In this document: piece by piece, positions 28,147 through 36,247 of the stretch
Layout of the letters: each line of letters begins with the position of its first letter
How positions within the stretch are numbered: position 1 is the first letter of the stretch
NCBI GenBank assembly: GCA_021734905.1
Contig: JAIPIB010000004.1
Coordinates: 15,024-79,023, forward strand
Reading direction: 5' to 3'
From: Minisyncoccota bacterium
GTDB taxonomy: Bacteria > Patescibacteria > Paceibacteria > UBA9973 > UBA918
DNA: 64,000 nt
The notes under the pieces: model-generated
What the model was told of the DNA's origin: nothing
Database searches by the model: none
Seen by the model: the letters and a program-made list of their open reading frames with translations, nothing else
Made by a program: the position numbers and the translations under genes

Positions 28147-28938
28147 ATGAAAATCTTCTCATGGAACGTCAACGGCATCCGTGCAGTGTTAAAAAAAGGT
28201 GAATTACAGCGGTTTATTGCAAAACATAACCCGGATATTCTTTGTTTGCAGGAAACGAAAGCATCTGAGGATCAAGTTGATATAGATTTTCCTGAGTATG
28301 ATGGGTATTGGAGCTCGGCGGTAAAAAAAGGATACGCAGGAACCGCAATTTTCACAAAAATAGCGCCAATACAGGTGATTTTAGGAATTCCGGAGGATAT
28401 TGCCTCAAAATATTCACTTGAGGATAAGTACGGAGACACTATGAAGGAGGGGCGAGTAACAACGCTTGAATTTGATGATTATTATGTAAGTACCGTATAC
28501 ACTCCGAATGCAAAAGAAGATCTTTCGCGCATTCCAATGAGGCAAGCATGGGATCCTGCATATTTAGAATATATGAGCACTCTCGAAAAAAAGAAACCGG
28601 TAATATTTTGTGGTGATCTAAATGTCGCACATACTGAAGACGATCTTGCTCGACCAAAAGAAAATGAGGGGAATAAAGGTTTTACAAAAGAGGAACGAGC
28701 TGGTATAGACAATATTGTTGAATCAGGATTTGTTGATACGTTTAGGCTTTATAATTCAGGAAATGGATTTTATACGTGGTGGTCACACTGGGGTGGAGCA
28801 CGTGATAGAAATGTCGGGTGGAGGATTGATTATGTGATGGCTTCAAAAAGTTTAGTTCCAATAATAAAGAAAGCAAATATTCATAGTGATGTGATGGGAA
28901 GCGACCACTGCCCTGTTTCAATCGAAATACAGGATTGA
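28147..28938 (+). CDS. xth: exodeoxyribonuclease III (Xth/ExoA)
   Basis: 263 residues, standard. FSWNVNGIRA, LCLQETKA, FCGDLNVAH, the RNVGWRIDYV segment and GSDHCPV give all metal and catalytic residues (Asn, Glu, Asp-Asn, Asp-His). The enzyme is an AP endonuclease and 3' exonuclease in base-excision repair. TACACT ends 6 nt before the ATG (28135-28140), consistent with a leaderless transcript. It ends at TGA, evidence that TGA is a stop in this genome. Confidence 0.97.
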   Translation: MKIFSWNVNGIRAVLKKGELQRFIAKHNPDILCLQETKASEDQVDIDFPEYDGYWSSAVKKGYAGTAIFTKIAPIQVILGIPEDIASKYSLEDKYGDTMKEGRVTTLEFDDYYVSTVYTPNAKEDLSRIPMRQAWDPAYLEYMSTLEKKKPVIFCGDLNVAHTEDDLARPKENEGNKGFTKEERAGIDNIVESGFVDTFRLYNSGNGFYTWWSHWGGARDRNVGWRIDYVMASKSLVPIIKKANIHSDVMGSDHCPVSIEIQD

Positions 28939-28963
28939 GTAAATATCGCAGTATTTAAGCCGT

Positions 28964-29002
28964 AAAATGAGCGTGTCCTTTATAAAGGACACGCTCATTT
29001 TA
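28964..29002 (+). terminator. terminator of xth
   Basis: AAAATGAGCGTGTCC / GGACACGCTCATTTTA around a TTTATAAA-type loop. Confidence 0.85.
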
Positions 29003-29003
29003 G

Positions 29004-29022
29004 TTATCCCCAGTTATACACA
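29004..29022 (+). other. two DnaA-box-like 9-mers
   Basis: TTATCCCCA (29004-29012) and TTATACACA (29014-29022) each differ from TTATCCACA at one position and lie one base apart, upstream of the RNA promoter. Confidence 0.35.
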
Positions 29023-29031
29023 GGTATGTCC

Positions 29032-29060
29032 TTTACAGTAATTTATAAAGGACATACTAT
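29032..29060 (+). promoter_or_regulatory. sigma70-type promoter of the structured RNA
   Basis: TTTACA (29032-29037), a 17-nt spacer, TACTAT (29055-29060). Transcription is expected to begin near 29067. Confidence 0.7.
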
Positions 29061-29066
29061 AGTGAT

Positions 29067-29382
29067 AGGCCCAGAAAGGGCGAGCAGGTAACACAGGGTT
29101 ACCCCTTAAAGAGATCGTTATAAAATTGAGTTAATACCTCCAAAAAAACTCTTAGTACATCACACCGGTGAGGGACGTCGAACAAACTTAGTTCGCGCGC
29201 AAATCACCAAAACTATATGAGTCACATTTATGGAATTGAACCTCACTTGGTTCATCCACTTGAAACCTTATGTTTCAGCAATGACTCAGACCAAACCAAA
29301 TAGACCGACCAGACCCAATAAAGCCCGTAGGACTGGACGCTGAAATACCACATTTCGGCTTCCGATCCCACGGGCTTTTTTT
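29067..29382 (+). ncRNA. candidate structured non-coding RNA, class unknown
   Basis: About 316 nt between a strong promoter and an intrinsic terminator, with no ORF on the plus strand. Stems visible: GGTAAC/GTTACC (about 29087), GGTGA/TCACC enclosing GAAC/GTTC (29168-29210), and a three-way junction closed by GAGTCA/TGACTC (29219-29287) that holds TGAACC/GGTTCA and TGAAAC/GTTTCA hairpins. The 3' end is AAAGCCCG...CGGGCTTTTTTT with an inner GCTGAAAT/ATTTCGGC stem. I tested it by eye against RNase P, tmRNA, SRP, 6S and 5S signatures and found none. Confidence 0.6.
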
Positions 29383-29501
29383 AAATGAAGCATAGAGCGT
29401 AGCGACAATGCTGAATTTATGTCCCGATTTGTCCTTCCTTGGGCAAATCGCTGGACGAAGTGAGCAAACGAGCACAGCGACTATTGCGAACTTATACAGA
29501 A

Positions 29502-29545
29502 ACTCGTAGATATTTTTGAGAACATAGTGAAAAAATATCACGAGT
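29502..29545. repeat. free-standing GATATTT/AAATATC hairpin with bulged A
   Basis: ACTCGT-A-GATATTTTT pairs with AAAAATATC-ACGAGT around a 13-nt loop. A bulged A sits just before GATATTT, the same place as in the tRNA-Gly(TCC) element at 53.2 kb. The rest of 29383-29700 shows degenerate cgtagcgact-like strings and no convincing gene. Confidence 0.5.
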
Positions 29546-29712
29546 TGTTGGATTTTGAGACAAGGAACGTAGTGACTGTGCTGTATTTGATCGTATTTTT
29601 AATGATTGAAAGGAATGCAAAAATTAAAGTGAATTACGTAGCAAGAGGAGATATTGTGATGAAGGAAACGTTCCTGTGATGTATGATTAAAATAGATAGA
29701 AAGGAGTTCATC

Positions 29713-29976
29713 ATGTCCAAAAAAATTAAGGATTTGGAACCAAAAGTTGAGCCAACCGAAGAAGAAGTTGCGGCTTATGAAAAATTACTTCGTTTACAAG
29801 TAGATTCCTGGGGATATTTGGTAGTACAACAAGAAAAGCCAGACGTATCTAACAAAAAGCAGCCATGGATTCGACGCAAACCACCAGGAATTCAGGTTAC
29901 AGGGAAGGTAACGAAAAGGAGAATGGTTCAAAAAGTATTCCAGTTCCTACTTTTGCTTAAAAAAAGAAAAAGGTAA
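29713..29976 (+). CDS. small basic hypothetical protein
   Basis: 87 residues from ATG 29713 (MSKKIKDLEPKVEPTEEE), chosen because AAGGAG lies 6 nt upstream; an in-frame ATG ten codons earlier has no ribosome site. The N-terminus is acidic, the C-terminus strongly basic and hydrophobic (RRMVQKVFQFLLLLKKRKR). No family recognised. It has its own terminator. Confidence 0.6.
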   Translation: MSKKIKDLEPKVEPTEEEVAAYEKLLRLQVDSWGYLVVQQEKPDVSNKKQPWIRRKPPGIQVTGKVTKRRMVQKVFQFLLLLKKRKR

Positions 29977-30012
29977 AAAGCCCAAATAGTGATTACTATA
30001 TTGGGCTTTTTT
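29976..30012 (+). terminator. terminator of the 87-residue gene
   Basis: AAAAAGCCCAA / TTGGGCTTTTTT. It can also serve cca on the other strand. Confidence 0.85.
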
Positions 30013-30036
30013 AATAAATTTTGATCTACTGAAAAC

Positions 30037-31509
30037 TCAGGTCACCTTGTGCTTCTTGTGTAGTTCCGCCACTGCTTCAGCTTCCTCTTTTTCTTTCTTG
30101 TCTTTTCCCTTCTTACCTAACACATCAAGTTCTATTTCGGTCATCGCCATGAGTTCAAGCGCCCTTTTCTCTAAGTATTCAGTGGTATTTTTAAGAGGGT
30201 CGTCGAGAACTTCCTCAAGGAGTGCGTTTAGCGTGTCACCAAGTTTTTTACTTGGTTTTTCGTTAGTTATTTCCATAATACGAGAACCATCAATTTTGAG
30301 CATCTTTACTGAAATAGGGTCGCGGAGGGCTTCTTCAACCATCGCTGTATATTTCCTAAGTCGAAATGGCTGCTCTTTTGGTCTCCCTGTTCCTATTCGG
30401 TCACATCGGCGAAGCTTTAGAAGATCCCAGATATTCTCTTGCCCAACATTTGCTATGGTTCTTCGTACAGCAGAAAGTGTTATTTCAGCAGGGTCAGAGA
30501 AGAACATGTGCCATCGTATAAGTGTGGTGATGCGGTCAATTCTTTCCCGAGGAAATTTAAGTTCTTGCAATGCTTTTTTCGCAACGCGAGCACCAACAAC
30601 CTCATGTCCATGGAATGTCCAGTCATTCTTTTCTTTCGACCATCTGCGTGTTTCTGGCTTTGAAATGTCGTGATAAAGCCCTGCAAGGCGAATGTCGAAT
30701 TCCCAATCTTTGTCAGCAGCATGCTGCATGGTGCGGAGGAGGTGTTCGTAGACATCAAATGCATGTGCTTGGTTCTGTGCTACTCCAATTCCGCGAAGAA
30801 GATCGGGAGCAACATGCGTGAGAAGCTTGAGTTTTTCAAGAAGGATAATTCCCTGCATTGGCTGTTTCGAATTAAGGATGCGAGTGAATTCATCGCGGAT
30901 ACGCTCCTTTGAAATTCGTCCGAGGTTATCACTACTTTCTGCGATTGCGGACATCGTATCGCTTTCAATAACGAACCCGAGTTCAACCGCAAGGCGTACC
31001 GCTCGCATCATGCGGAGAGCGTCTTCCTGGAAGCGTTCAGAAGCAGTTCCAACAGCACGAAGACGCTTATGGAGGATATCCTTTTCCCCGTTGAATAGAT
31101 CAACGATTTTTTCATCTTTAAGCCGATATGCGATCGCATTTACAGTAAAGTCACGGCGTTTCAGGTCTTCCTCAAGCGATACACCAAAATTAACCGAGTC
31201 CGGTCGCCGTGAATCAGAATATTCGGATTCAGTACGATACGGTGTTACTTCAACAACCTTAAGTGTTGGATCTTCTGTCTCTGGGTTTACAATACCAACC
31301 GTACCATAATCGTTATTAAGGAATGTCTCAGGAAAAAGACTTTCAATTTCTGTTGGGTGAGCAGTAGTGGTAATGTCCCAGTCCTTGGGGGTTTTACCGA
31401 TGAGGAGATCACGAACACATCCACCAACAAGGTACGCTTCAAAACCTCGGTGTTCGAGGGTGTCAGCAATGTGTTGAACTTCCTTTGGTATCTCGCTTCG
31501 CGTGATCAT
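30037..31509 (-). CDS. cca: CCA tRNA nucleotidyltransferase with HD domain
   Basis: 490 residues. The head domain holds YLVGGCVRDLLIGKTPKDWDI (GG-x-VRD and DxD metal site), RRDFTVNAIAY and RMMRAVRLA. An HD domain (LAGLYHDISKPETRRW) follows near residue 265, and the tail is Lys/Glu-rich. It adds or repairs the 3' CCA of tRNAs, which fits the tRNA genes here: none encodes CCA. The gene abuts tRNA-Arg on the opposite strand. Confidence 0.95.
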   Translation of the reverse strand: MITRSEIPKEVQHIADTLEHRGFEAYLVGGCVRDLLIGKTPKDWDITTTAHPTEIESLFPETFLNNDYGTVGIVNPETEDPTLKVVEVTPYRTESEYSDSRRPDSVNFGVSLEEDLKRRDFTVNAIAYRLKDEKIVDLFNGEKDILHKRLRAVGTASERFQEDALRMMRAVRLAVELGFVIESDTMSAIAESSDNLGRISKERIRDEFTRILNSKQPMQGIILLEKLKLLTHVAPDLLRGIGVAQNQAHAFDVYEHLLRTMQHAADKDWEFDIRLAGLYHDISKPETRRWSKEKNDWTFHGHEVVGARVAKKALQELKFPRERIDRITTLIRWHMFFSDPAEITLSAVRRTIANVGQENIWDLLKLRRCDRIGTGRPKEQPFRLRKYTAMVEEALRDPISVKMLKIDGSRIMEITNEKPSKKLGDTLNALLEEVLDDPLKNTTEYLEKRALELMAMTEIELDVLGKKGKDKKEKEEAEAVAELHKKHKVT

Positions 31510-31535
31510 AATTATATGATTGTAGCAGAAAACCG

Positions 31536-31564
31536 TTGCAATTTCGCCTTACTAACCGTATGAT
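31536..31564 (+). promoter_or_regulatory. promoter of tRNA-Arg
   Basis: TTGCAA (31536-31541), a 17-nt spacer, TATGAT (31559-31564), 15 nt before the tRNA. Confidence 0.7.
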
Positions 31565-31579
31565 AGCCAAGTCGCTATC

Positions 31580-31651
31580 GCACCCATAGTGAAATGGATA
31601 TCATAACTGACTTCGGATCAGTCGTTGGGGGTTCGAGTCCCTCTGGGTGCA
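31580..31651 (+). tRNA. tRNA-Arg (anticodon TCG)
   Basis: Acceptor GCACCCA / TGGGTGC, anticodon stem ACTGA / TCAGT with loop CTTCGGA giving anticodon TCG, T arm GGGGG-TTCGAGT-CCCTC. CCA is not encoded. The 3' end is followed directly by a 136-bp repeat carrying an inverted and a partial direct copy of the tRNA 3' end. Confidence 0.95.
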
Positions 31652-31783
31652 CAAAATGCCAAGCGCAACACGAAAGTGTTGCGCTTGTTGCGTTTTGGCA
31701 CTCAGAGGGACTCGAGAAGGTTGCCAGCTATTTTGTAAAAATAGCGACAACCTGTACTGAAACTGTAAGTTTCGAGTCCCTCC
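31648..31783 (+). repeat. tRNA-mirror element A (first copy of 136-bp direct repeat)
   Basis: Order: a terminator-like hairpin (AAGCGCAACAC-gaaa-GTGTTGCGCTT); an inverted copy of the tRNA-Arg 3' end at 31698-31715 (one mismatch); a core hairpin AGGTTG...CAACCT (31718-31753); GTACTGA; hairpin GAAAC-TGTAA-GTTTC (31759-31773); and a direct T-arm copy TTCGAGTCCCTC (31771-31782). The second copy is at 33637-33772 with one difference. Confidence 0.9.
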
Positions 31784-31965
31784 AATAATAGACTTCAAGC
31801 TCAGAAGTAAGGTTTTTTAAGGTATTGGTACACAGAATGTACCAATTACAAGAAATATGGCAATTCCTTACTTCGCTATATAAAAGTATAAGTACAACTA
31901 TTGTTTAATACAAATTAATGTATAAACTTGCATATATAGGAACAATAAGATATAATTGATGCAAT
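31784..31965 (+). promoter_or_regulatory. AT-rich leader of the defence module with -10 box
   Basis: Contains TATAAT at 31951-31956, 9 nt before the ATPase ATG at 31966, with no Shine-Dalgarno. No gene is seen in the rest. Confidence 0.5.
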
Positions 31966-33129
31966 ATGATAAGAAAACTTAAGTTCAAAAACTTTTATTC
32001 CTTTAAGGAAGAGCAGGTTCTAGATTTCACTGTTACCAAGAAGAAAAGTGACGAATACTATGAATCTCTTGACGGAACTCAAATAAGCAAAGTGATGGCT
32101 TTTGTTGGTCCGAATGCTTCTGGAAAAACAAGTGTCATGAAGTTGTTTGGGTTTCTGAGCTATTTTCTTACATCAGCTTCCAGAGATATCAAAGATACAA
32201 ATGACACTGGCTTTAACCAATATGCATTTTCAAAACCAGAAACAAGCCTTTTGAGTATAGAATTTGAGACTGCTGAAAATCTATTTACTTATGAATTAGA
32301 GTTAGACCCTAAACAGGTATACCAAGAAACACTTCATAAGAAGATTTTAAAGAAACGAGCACGACCCCTCTTAGTCTTCCATCGAACAATTGAGGGAGTT
32401 GAACTAAATAAAAAAGTTCTTAAAAATATTCCCAAAAAACAACTTGCGTTGTTGCGAAGTGACATTTCCTTAATTGCTTTTTTAAAAGCTAACTTTGATG
32501 TGCCGATAATTAATGAAGTATATGAATATTTCAATTTATGGTTTGCAAATAATATAAACGAGTCAGGGTATATTGCTTCCCCAGAAACTAAAATGGACGA
32601 TGCTGCGCAAAGTTACTTAAAGATTCCGTCATTGAAAGAAAAAATGGAAGAATTTATTAGAAACTTTGATGTTGGAATTGATAAGTTTCTTATTGAAAAG
32701 ATAGATAGCAAAATTGTAATTAAAGGCTGTCATAAAATTAATGACAAAGAACATAATATTCCTTTCCAGTATGAATCTCGTGGCACAAAAACGTTATTTG
32801 TAGATTTACTCCCTATTCTAGGAGGGTTAGAAATTGGAAATTGCTTAATAATTGATGAAATTGAAACAGGACTTCATCCTCAGGCGGTTGATAAATTAAT
32901 AAGCTATATCGTAGATCACATAAGAAGATCAAAAAAACAGTTTATTTTTTCCTCTCACTCTTTTAACTTTTTAGAGTTATTCGATGCACCACAAATTTAT
33001 TTAGTTGAAAAGAATGAAAACAAAAGTGAAGTCTTTAGATTAGACTCTCTAGGTGTACGACCAGATGAGAATTTCTACTCTAAATATATGAGTGGTGCTT
33101 ATGGCGCATTTCCTAAAATAAGAGTGTAA
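31966..33129 (+). CDS. AAA15-family ATPase (RloA / AbiLi-like defence component)
   Basis: 387 residues. The N-terminus (IRKLKFKNFYSF) and Walker A GPNASGKTS near residue 50 are typical of OLD/AAA15 ATPases. The C-terminal half has the ABC-like signature segment YESRGTKTLF, Walker B CLIIDEIETGLHP and switch His in FIFSSHSFNF. A partner RloB-like gene follows 2 nt later. ATPase plus RloB pairs act in phage abortive infection (AbiL-type) and in restriction-linked loci. The module is more AT-rich than its surroundings and lies between two 136-bp direct repeats. Defence is inferred from family and pairing. Confidence 0.88.
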   Translation: MIRKLKFKNFYSFKEEQVLDFTVTKKKSDEYYESLDGTQISKVMAFVGPNASGKTSVMKLFGFLSYFLTSASRDIKDTNDTGFNQYAFSKPETSLLSIEFETAENLFTYELELDPKQVYQETLHKKILKKRARPLLVFHRTIEGVELNKKVLKNIPKKQLALLRSDISLIAFLKANFDVPIINEVYEYFNLWFANNINESGYIASPETKMDDAAQSYLKIPSLKEKMEEFIRNFDVGIDKFLIEKIDSKIVIKGCHKINDKEHNIPFQYESRGTKTLFVDLLPILGGLEIGNCLIIDEIETGLHPQAVDKLISYIVDHIRRSKKQFIFSSHSFNFLELFDAPQIYLVEKNENKSEVFRLDSLGVRPDENFYSKYMSGAYGAFPKIRV

Positions 33130-33131
33130 AT

Positions 33132-33602
33132 ATGAAAGTTCGCCAAATAAAGAAAATGTGCCTCTTGTTTGGCGAAGGCGGGAAAGAAGAAATCTTCTTT
33201 CGGTTCTTAGAAAACAGTAACAGGTTCAAGAATCGCTTCCCGGATTGGGGAATAGAAATGTCGCATGCGTCTGGGGAAGCGTGCTCAGTTATACTTCAAA
33301 AATGTATAAATTTCACATCCAAGCGTGGTTTCGATTTGGTAATATGCTTTATTGATACAGATAAACTGCAAGAACATGGAAGTCGAAGTGAAGAAGAAAA
33401 GAATCGTTTAGAACAGTTAGCAACAGAACACAGGATTAAAATAATATGGCAAGATCCTGACCATGAGTCAGAGTTAAGTAGGGCTACAAATGGTCGAATA
33501 AAAGGAAAAGCTGGTATGCGGCGGCGGCTAGAAAATAACCTTCAAGCTATCTCAAAAAGCGCTTTTATCCGTAGGATTTTCGCCTTTTTCCCAAATGAGT
33601 AA
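33132..33602 (+). CDS. RloB-like TOPRIM-type protein (AbiLii-like)
   Basis: 156 residues. LLFGEGGKEEIFFRFLE provides the conserved acidic motif of RloB/TOPRIM folds, and VICFIDTDK the DxD motif. The remainder is basic. These proteins are thought to be the nuclease-like effector partnered with the upstream AAA15 ATPase. The gene starts 2 nt after that ATPase's stop, so the two are translated together. It ends 34 nt before the second 136-bp repeat. Confidence 0.8.
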   Translation: MKVRQIKKMCLLFGEGGKEEIFFRFLENSNRFKNRFPDWGIEMSHASGEACSVILQKCINFTSKRGFDLVICFIDTDKLQEHGSRSEEEKNRLEQLATEHRIKIIWQDPDHESELSRATNGRIKGKAGMRRRLENNLQAISKSAFIRRIFAFFPNE

Positions 33603-33636
33603 GTCTATACTCTTGTTCCAACGTCGTCCCATAACC

Positions 33637-33772
33637 TGCACAAAATGCCAAGCGCAACACGAAAGTGTTGCGCTTGTTGCGTTTTGGCACCCAGAGGGAC
33701 TCGAGAAGGTTGCCAGCTATTTTGTAAAAATAGCGACAACCTGTACTGAAACTGTAAGTTTCGAGTCCCTCC
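33637..33772 (+). repeat. tRNA-mirror element A' (second copy of 136-bp direct repeat)
   Basis: Identical to 31648-31783 except one base. Here the inverted tRNA arm GCACCCAGAGGGACTCGA matches tRNA-Arg exactly. No tRNA body precedes it. Together the repeats delimit a 1.85-kb insert that carries only the two defence genes. Confidence 0.92.
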
Positions 33773-33804
33773 TGCCACACACGATAGCATGCTATTATTT
33801 TCTT

Positions 33805-35358
33805 ATGAGTGAAGGCACTTTTAATAAATTATTCAGTGGTCCCAAAGAGAAAAAATCTGAAAAACAACTACCAGTAGATGGTAATGAGCCAGCAAATCCT
33901 GCAAGAAGAAAATTTTTGATTGGGAGCGCGGCGCTAGCCGGTTCTGCCCTAGCTGGGGCGTATTTAATCGGTCGAGAAAATGATGACGTGGACGAAAGTA
34001 TTTCTGAAGACAGTCCATCGTTTCCGTCAGCTGAAAAGTTGAGTGAACTCCAATTTGCACGTGAGAAGATACGAGCATGTGTAGAGAGTATTCAGAAAAG
34101 TCCCTTTATGGAGAAGCCACAAGAGGCTAAAAACGCACTAGAAAATGTCGTGGTTAATACCGACCACACTTCAGTTGTTCTTGGCATAGAAGAAGCTGAC
34201 GTTATGAGCACTCTTCATATTCAAGATGTTCGAGAACTTTCAGAACAAATTCGAAACAGAAATGGTAAAGGTGATGGAGGGTACACACATCAAGAAGGAA
34301 ACAACGTGTACAATATTTCACTCGAAGATACAGTGGTTGATATTGGAGTGTCGAATCGGTTTTTGGTAAAGAAATATTCGAGTGATGGAACTTTGAGCAG
34401 CAGTTCCCTTCCGGTATATGCAGTTAAAAGATCTCGTTACGAGAAAAAACAAACAACCCATACAACTGTAGGTAAAAATGGTAAAGAGAAAAAAGTAAAA
34501 GAAACCACCGGAGATTATGTTGAATATGTACCATACATACCACCATCTTCCCATCTTGTGAGCAAAGAGAGCGTCGGATCTGGAAAGGAATATGTGGGTA
34601 CGGTACTTGAAGCAGCACATTCAGTACTTTCTCATCGTATGCTGAAGTCAAACCAAAGAGTCTTGAGTATCTGTCACGACATCTGCAAGCGACTTGCTAT
34701 TGTTGAGCACGTAGATCCGATTGCGCTTATAAAATCTGAGAAAAAAGAAGGCAATGAAACAGAATTGCATGTAGAGGACCGGAGGAAGACATTTTACCAA
34801 AAAATGTATGCAGAATACGGACTCAATCAGGATGCCTCATTCAACCACCTCATCAACTCTCTTGGCGCAGGCGGTATGATGCAGATAATGCGAAAAACAT
34901 ACGAGGACATACGAGCTCGTATGATTGTTCGGAAAATATTTCTTCCAGATGAAATTCCTGAAGACGCAAACGAAGGAAGGAAAGACCCACTCATTTCTGC
35001 AATAATTGCAATGTATCTCTGCTATGATAACTACCTGGTAAAAGGCAAGGTCCTTACCGGAAAACGTGATGATGAAATAGAATTGGCGCTTGTCTCTATG
35101 TATAACGGGAGTCCTAATCTTTTTAGAAAGATATTGAAAGGTGAAGAAGTGAAAAAAGCAAAAAGAGGTAAAAAAGTAAAAAATAAAAGTTTAGTTAGTG
35201 GGAAAAAACCGTCGGTGTCATATCCCAACGCAACACCCTTCATATACAAGCTCTTAACACACAACCAAGGTGCAAAATTACCAGGGAGTAGCCAATCAGA
35301 AAATGGGAATTATCTTCGAAAGTATCTCTGGCTCAAAATGAATGAAGGGAAAGTGTAA
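33805..35358 (+). CDS. exported lytic-transglycosylase-like protein with twin-arginine-type signal
   Basis: 517 residues from ATG 33805 (MSEGTFNKLFSG), with TATTAT 6 nt upstream; the open frame extends back through repeat A' but that part is not credible coding. Residues about 30-55 (ARRKFLIGSAALAGSALAGAYLIG) form a twin-Arg-like anchor. The C-terminal part resembles SLT enzymes: VDPIALIKSEKKE (catalytic Glu candidate), SLGAGGMMQIMRKTYEDI and LALVSMYNGSP in the right order. It would cut peptidoglycan glycan strands outside the membrane. Before the defence insertion it would have been next to tRNA-Arg. Confidence 0.65.
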   Translation: MSEGTFNKLFSGPKEKKSEKQLPVDGNEPANPARRKFLIGSAALAGSALAGAYLIGRENDDVDESISEDSPSFPSAEKLSELQFAREKIRACVESIQKSPFMEKPQEAKNALENVVVNTDHTSVVLGIEEADVMSTLHIQDVRELSEQIRNRNGKGDGGYTHQEGNNVYNISLEDTVVDIGVSNRFLVKKYSSDGTLSSSSLPVYAVKRSRYEKKQTTHTTVGKNGKEKKVKETTGDYVEYVPYIPPSSHLVSKESVGSGKEYVGTVLEAAHSVLSHRMLKSNQRVLSICHDICKRLAIVEHVDPIALIKSEKKEGNETELHVEDRRKTFYQKMYAEYGLNQDASFNHLINSLGAGGMMQIMRKTYEDIRARMIVRKIFLPDEIPEDANEGRKDPLISAIIAMYLCYDNYLVKGKVLTGKRDDEIELALVSMYNGSPNLFRKILKGEEVKKAKRGKKVKNKSLVSGKKPSVSYPNATPFIYKLLTHNQGAKLPGSSQSENGNYLRKYLWLKMNEGKV

Positions 35359-35398
35359 ACACGGACAATATGGTCCAATTATATAATCGACACCACCG

Positions 35399-35427
35399 TT
35401 GACTTTTTCGTCGCAAAACTGTTTACT
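35399..35427 (+). promoter_or_regulatory. promoter of the deoxyribosyltransferase-like gene
   Basis: TTGACT (35399-35404), a 17-nt spacer, TTTACT (35422-35427). Confidence 0.5.
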
Positions 35428-35481
35428 TTGCATATTCTCAATGTGTAGTGTATTTGAGTGTTCTTTTGAAAGGATAAGAAA

Positions 35482-36072
35482 ATGGACCAATACCGGACAT
35501 CGTCATACCTTAGTCATCGTAGGAAACTCCTCAGACTTTTATCAGCGATGTGGAGTGATCCAAGGGTTCAGTTGTACCGTAACCATAATCTGCCGATTAT
35601 AAAAGAGTTAGCCGAGGGGTCAGTCTTTTTGGCGGGCCCGACCTCGCGCCACCAAATTCTTGAGCATAATTGGAGGTGCCTCGCTGTCTACTATTTACGC
35701 CGTGCGGGTTTCAGGGGTTATATTTACGTTCCTGAACCACACGGACAGGAACAATCTGGTGATTTCACTGAAAAGAGTTTTATTCACTATTGGGAATCTT
35801 CACGATTGAATGATGCAAAGTGTGTTGCGTTTTGGATTCCTAGAAAAGCTGATGAACTTCTGGGTCTAAATACCAACCTTGAACTCGGAATCTTTTTGGG
35901 CAAATATAGCAACTTGTCTAAGGAAGAAAAGGAGAAGAAACTGTTCATTGGTTGGCCTAGAGATGCCGAGCGTATGGGGTTACCACACCATTATGCACAC
36001 GAACTTGGAGAACATCGTATCTACCAAGAAATCAAGCAATTATGCGAGGCGATTGCGCAACAAATGATATGA
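35482..36072 (+). CDS. nucleoside 2-deoxyribosyltransferase-like protein
   Basis: 196 residues. VFLAGPTSR near residue 49, YIYVPEPHG, FIHYWESSRLNDAKCVAFWIPR and GLNTNLELGIF reproduce the order of motifs in the nucleoside 2-deoxyribosyltransferase fold (phosphate-binding start, catalytic Glu, final Asn-Glu). Such proteins handle nucleosides in salvage or modified-base metabolism; members of this branch are also seen in defence contexts. AAAGGA lies 8 nt before the ATG. A terminator follows. Confidence 0.7.
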   Translation: MDQYRTSSYLSHRRKLLRLLSAMWSDPRVQLYRNHNLPIIKELAEGSVFLAGPTSRHQILEHNWRCLAVYYLRRAGFRGYIYVPEPHGQEQSGDFTEKSFIHYWESSRLNDAKCVAFWIPRKADELLGLNTNLELGIFLGKYSNLSKEEKEKKLFIGWPRDAERMGLPHHYAHELGEHRIYQEIKQLCEAIAQQMI

Positions 36073-36100
36073 CCACGATATCTCACCCAGTCGACTAACA

Positions 36101-36141
36101 AGTCGTCCAACAGGAAAAGCCATCTGGAGGACGGCTTTTTC
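36101..36141 (+). terminator. terminator
   Basis: AGTCGTCC...GGACGGCT with an inner AAAAGCC/GGCTTTTT alternative, ending in T5. Confidence 0.75.
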
Positions 36142-36247
36142 TATGTTTTACTGACCATTTTAATGGCCACGGGCATCCCGTAGTCCGCAAAGTTGACTTC
36201 CAGCAAAACCATGGTACAGTAAACGCGGATAAAAAAGGAGAAGAGTG

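Noticed and set aside
29067..29382. RNase P RNA, tmRNA or SRP RNA
   Set aside because: Size fits, but I found no GAGGAAAGTCC-type P4 motif, no tRNA-like ends or tag reading frame, and no GGAAGGAAGCAG-type SRP domain on either strand.
29275..29541. Minus-strand ORF of 88 codons
   Set aside because: It overlaps the structured RNA terminator and the 29.5-kb hairpin, has no ribosome site and reads as non-coding low-complexity sequence.
31580..33772. Prophage or classical integrative element at tRNA-Arg
   Set aside because: Direct repeats and cargo are present, but no integrase, replication or structural phage gene lies between the repeats.
33595..33804. N-terminal extension of the transglycosylase-like protein through repeat A'
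   Set aside because: The same peptide is encoded by repeat A after tRNA-Arg, where no protein follows; it is a by-product of the repeat, and a -10 box directly precedes ATG 33805.
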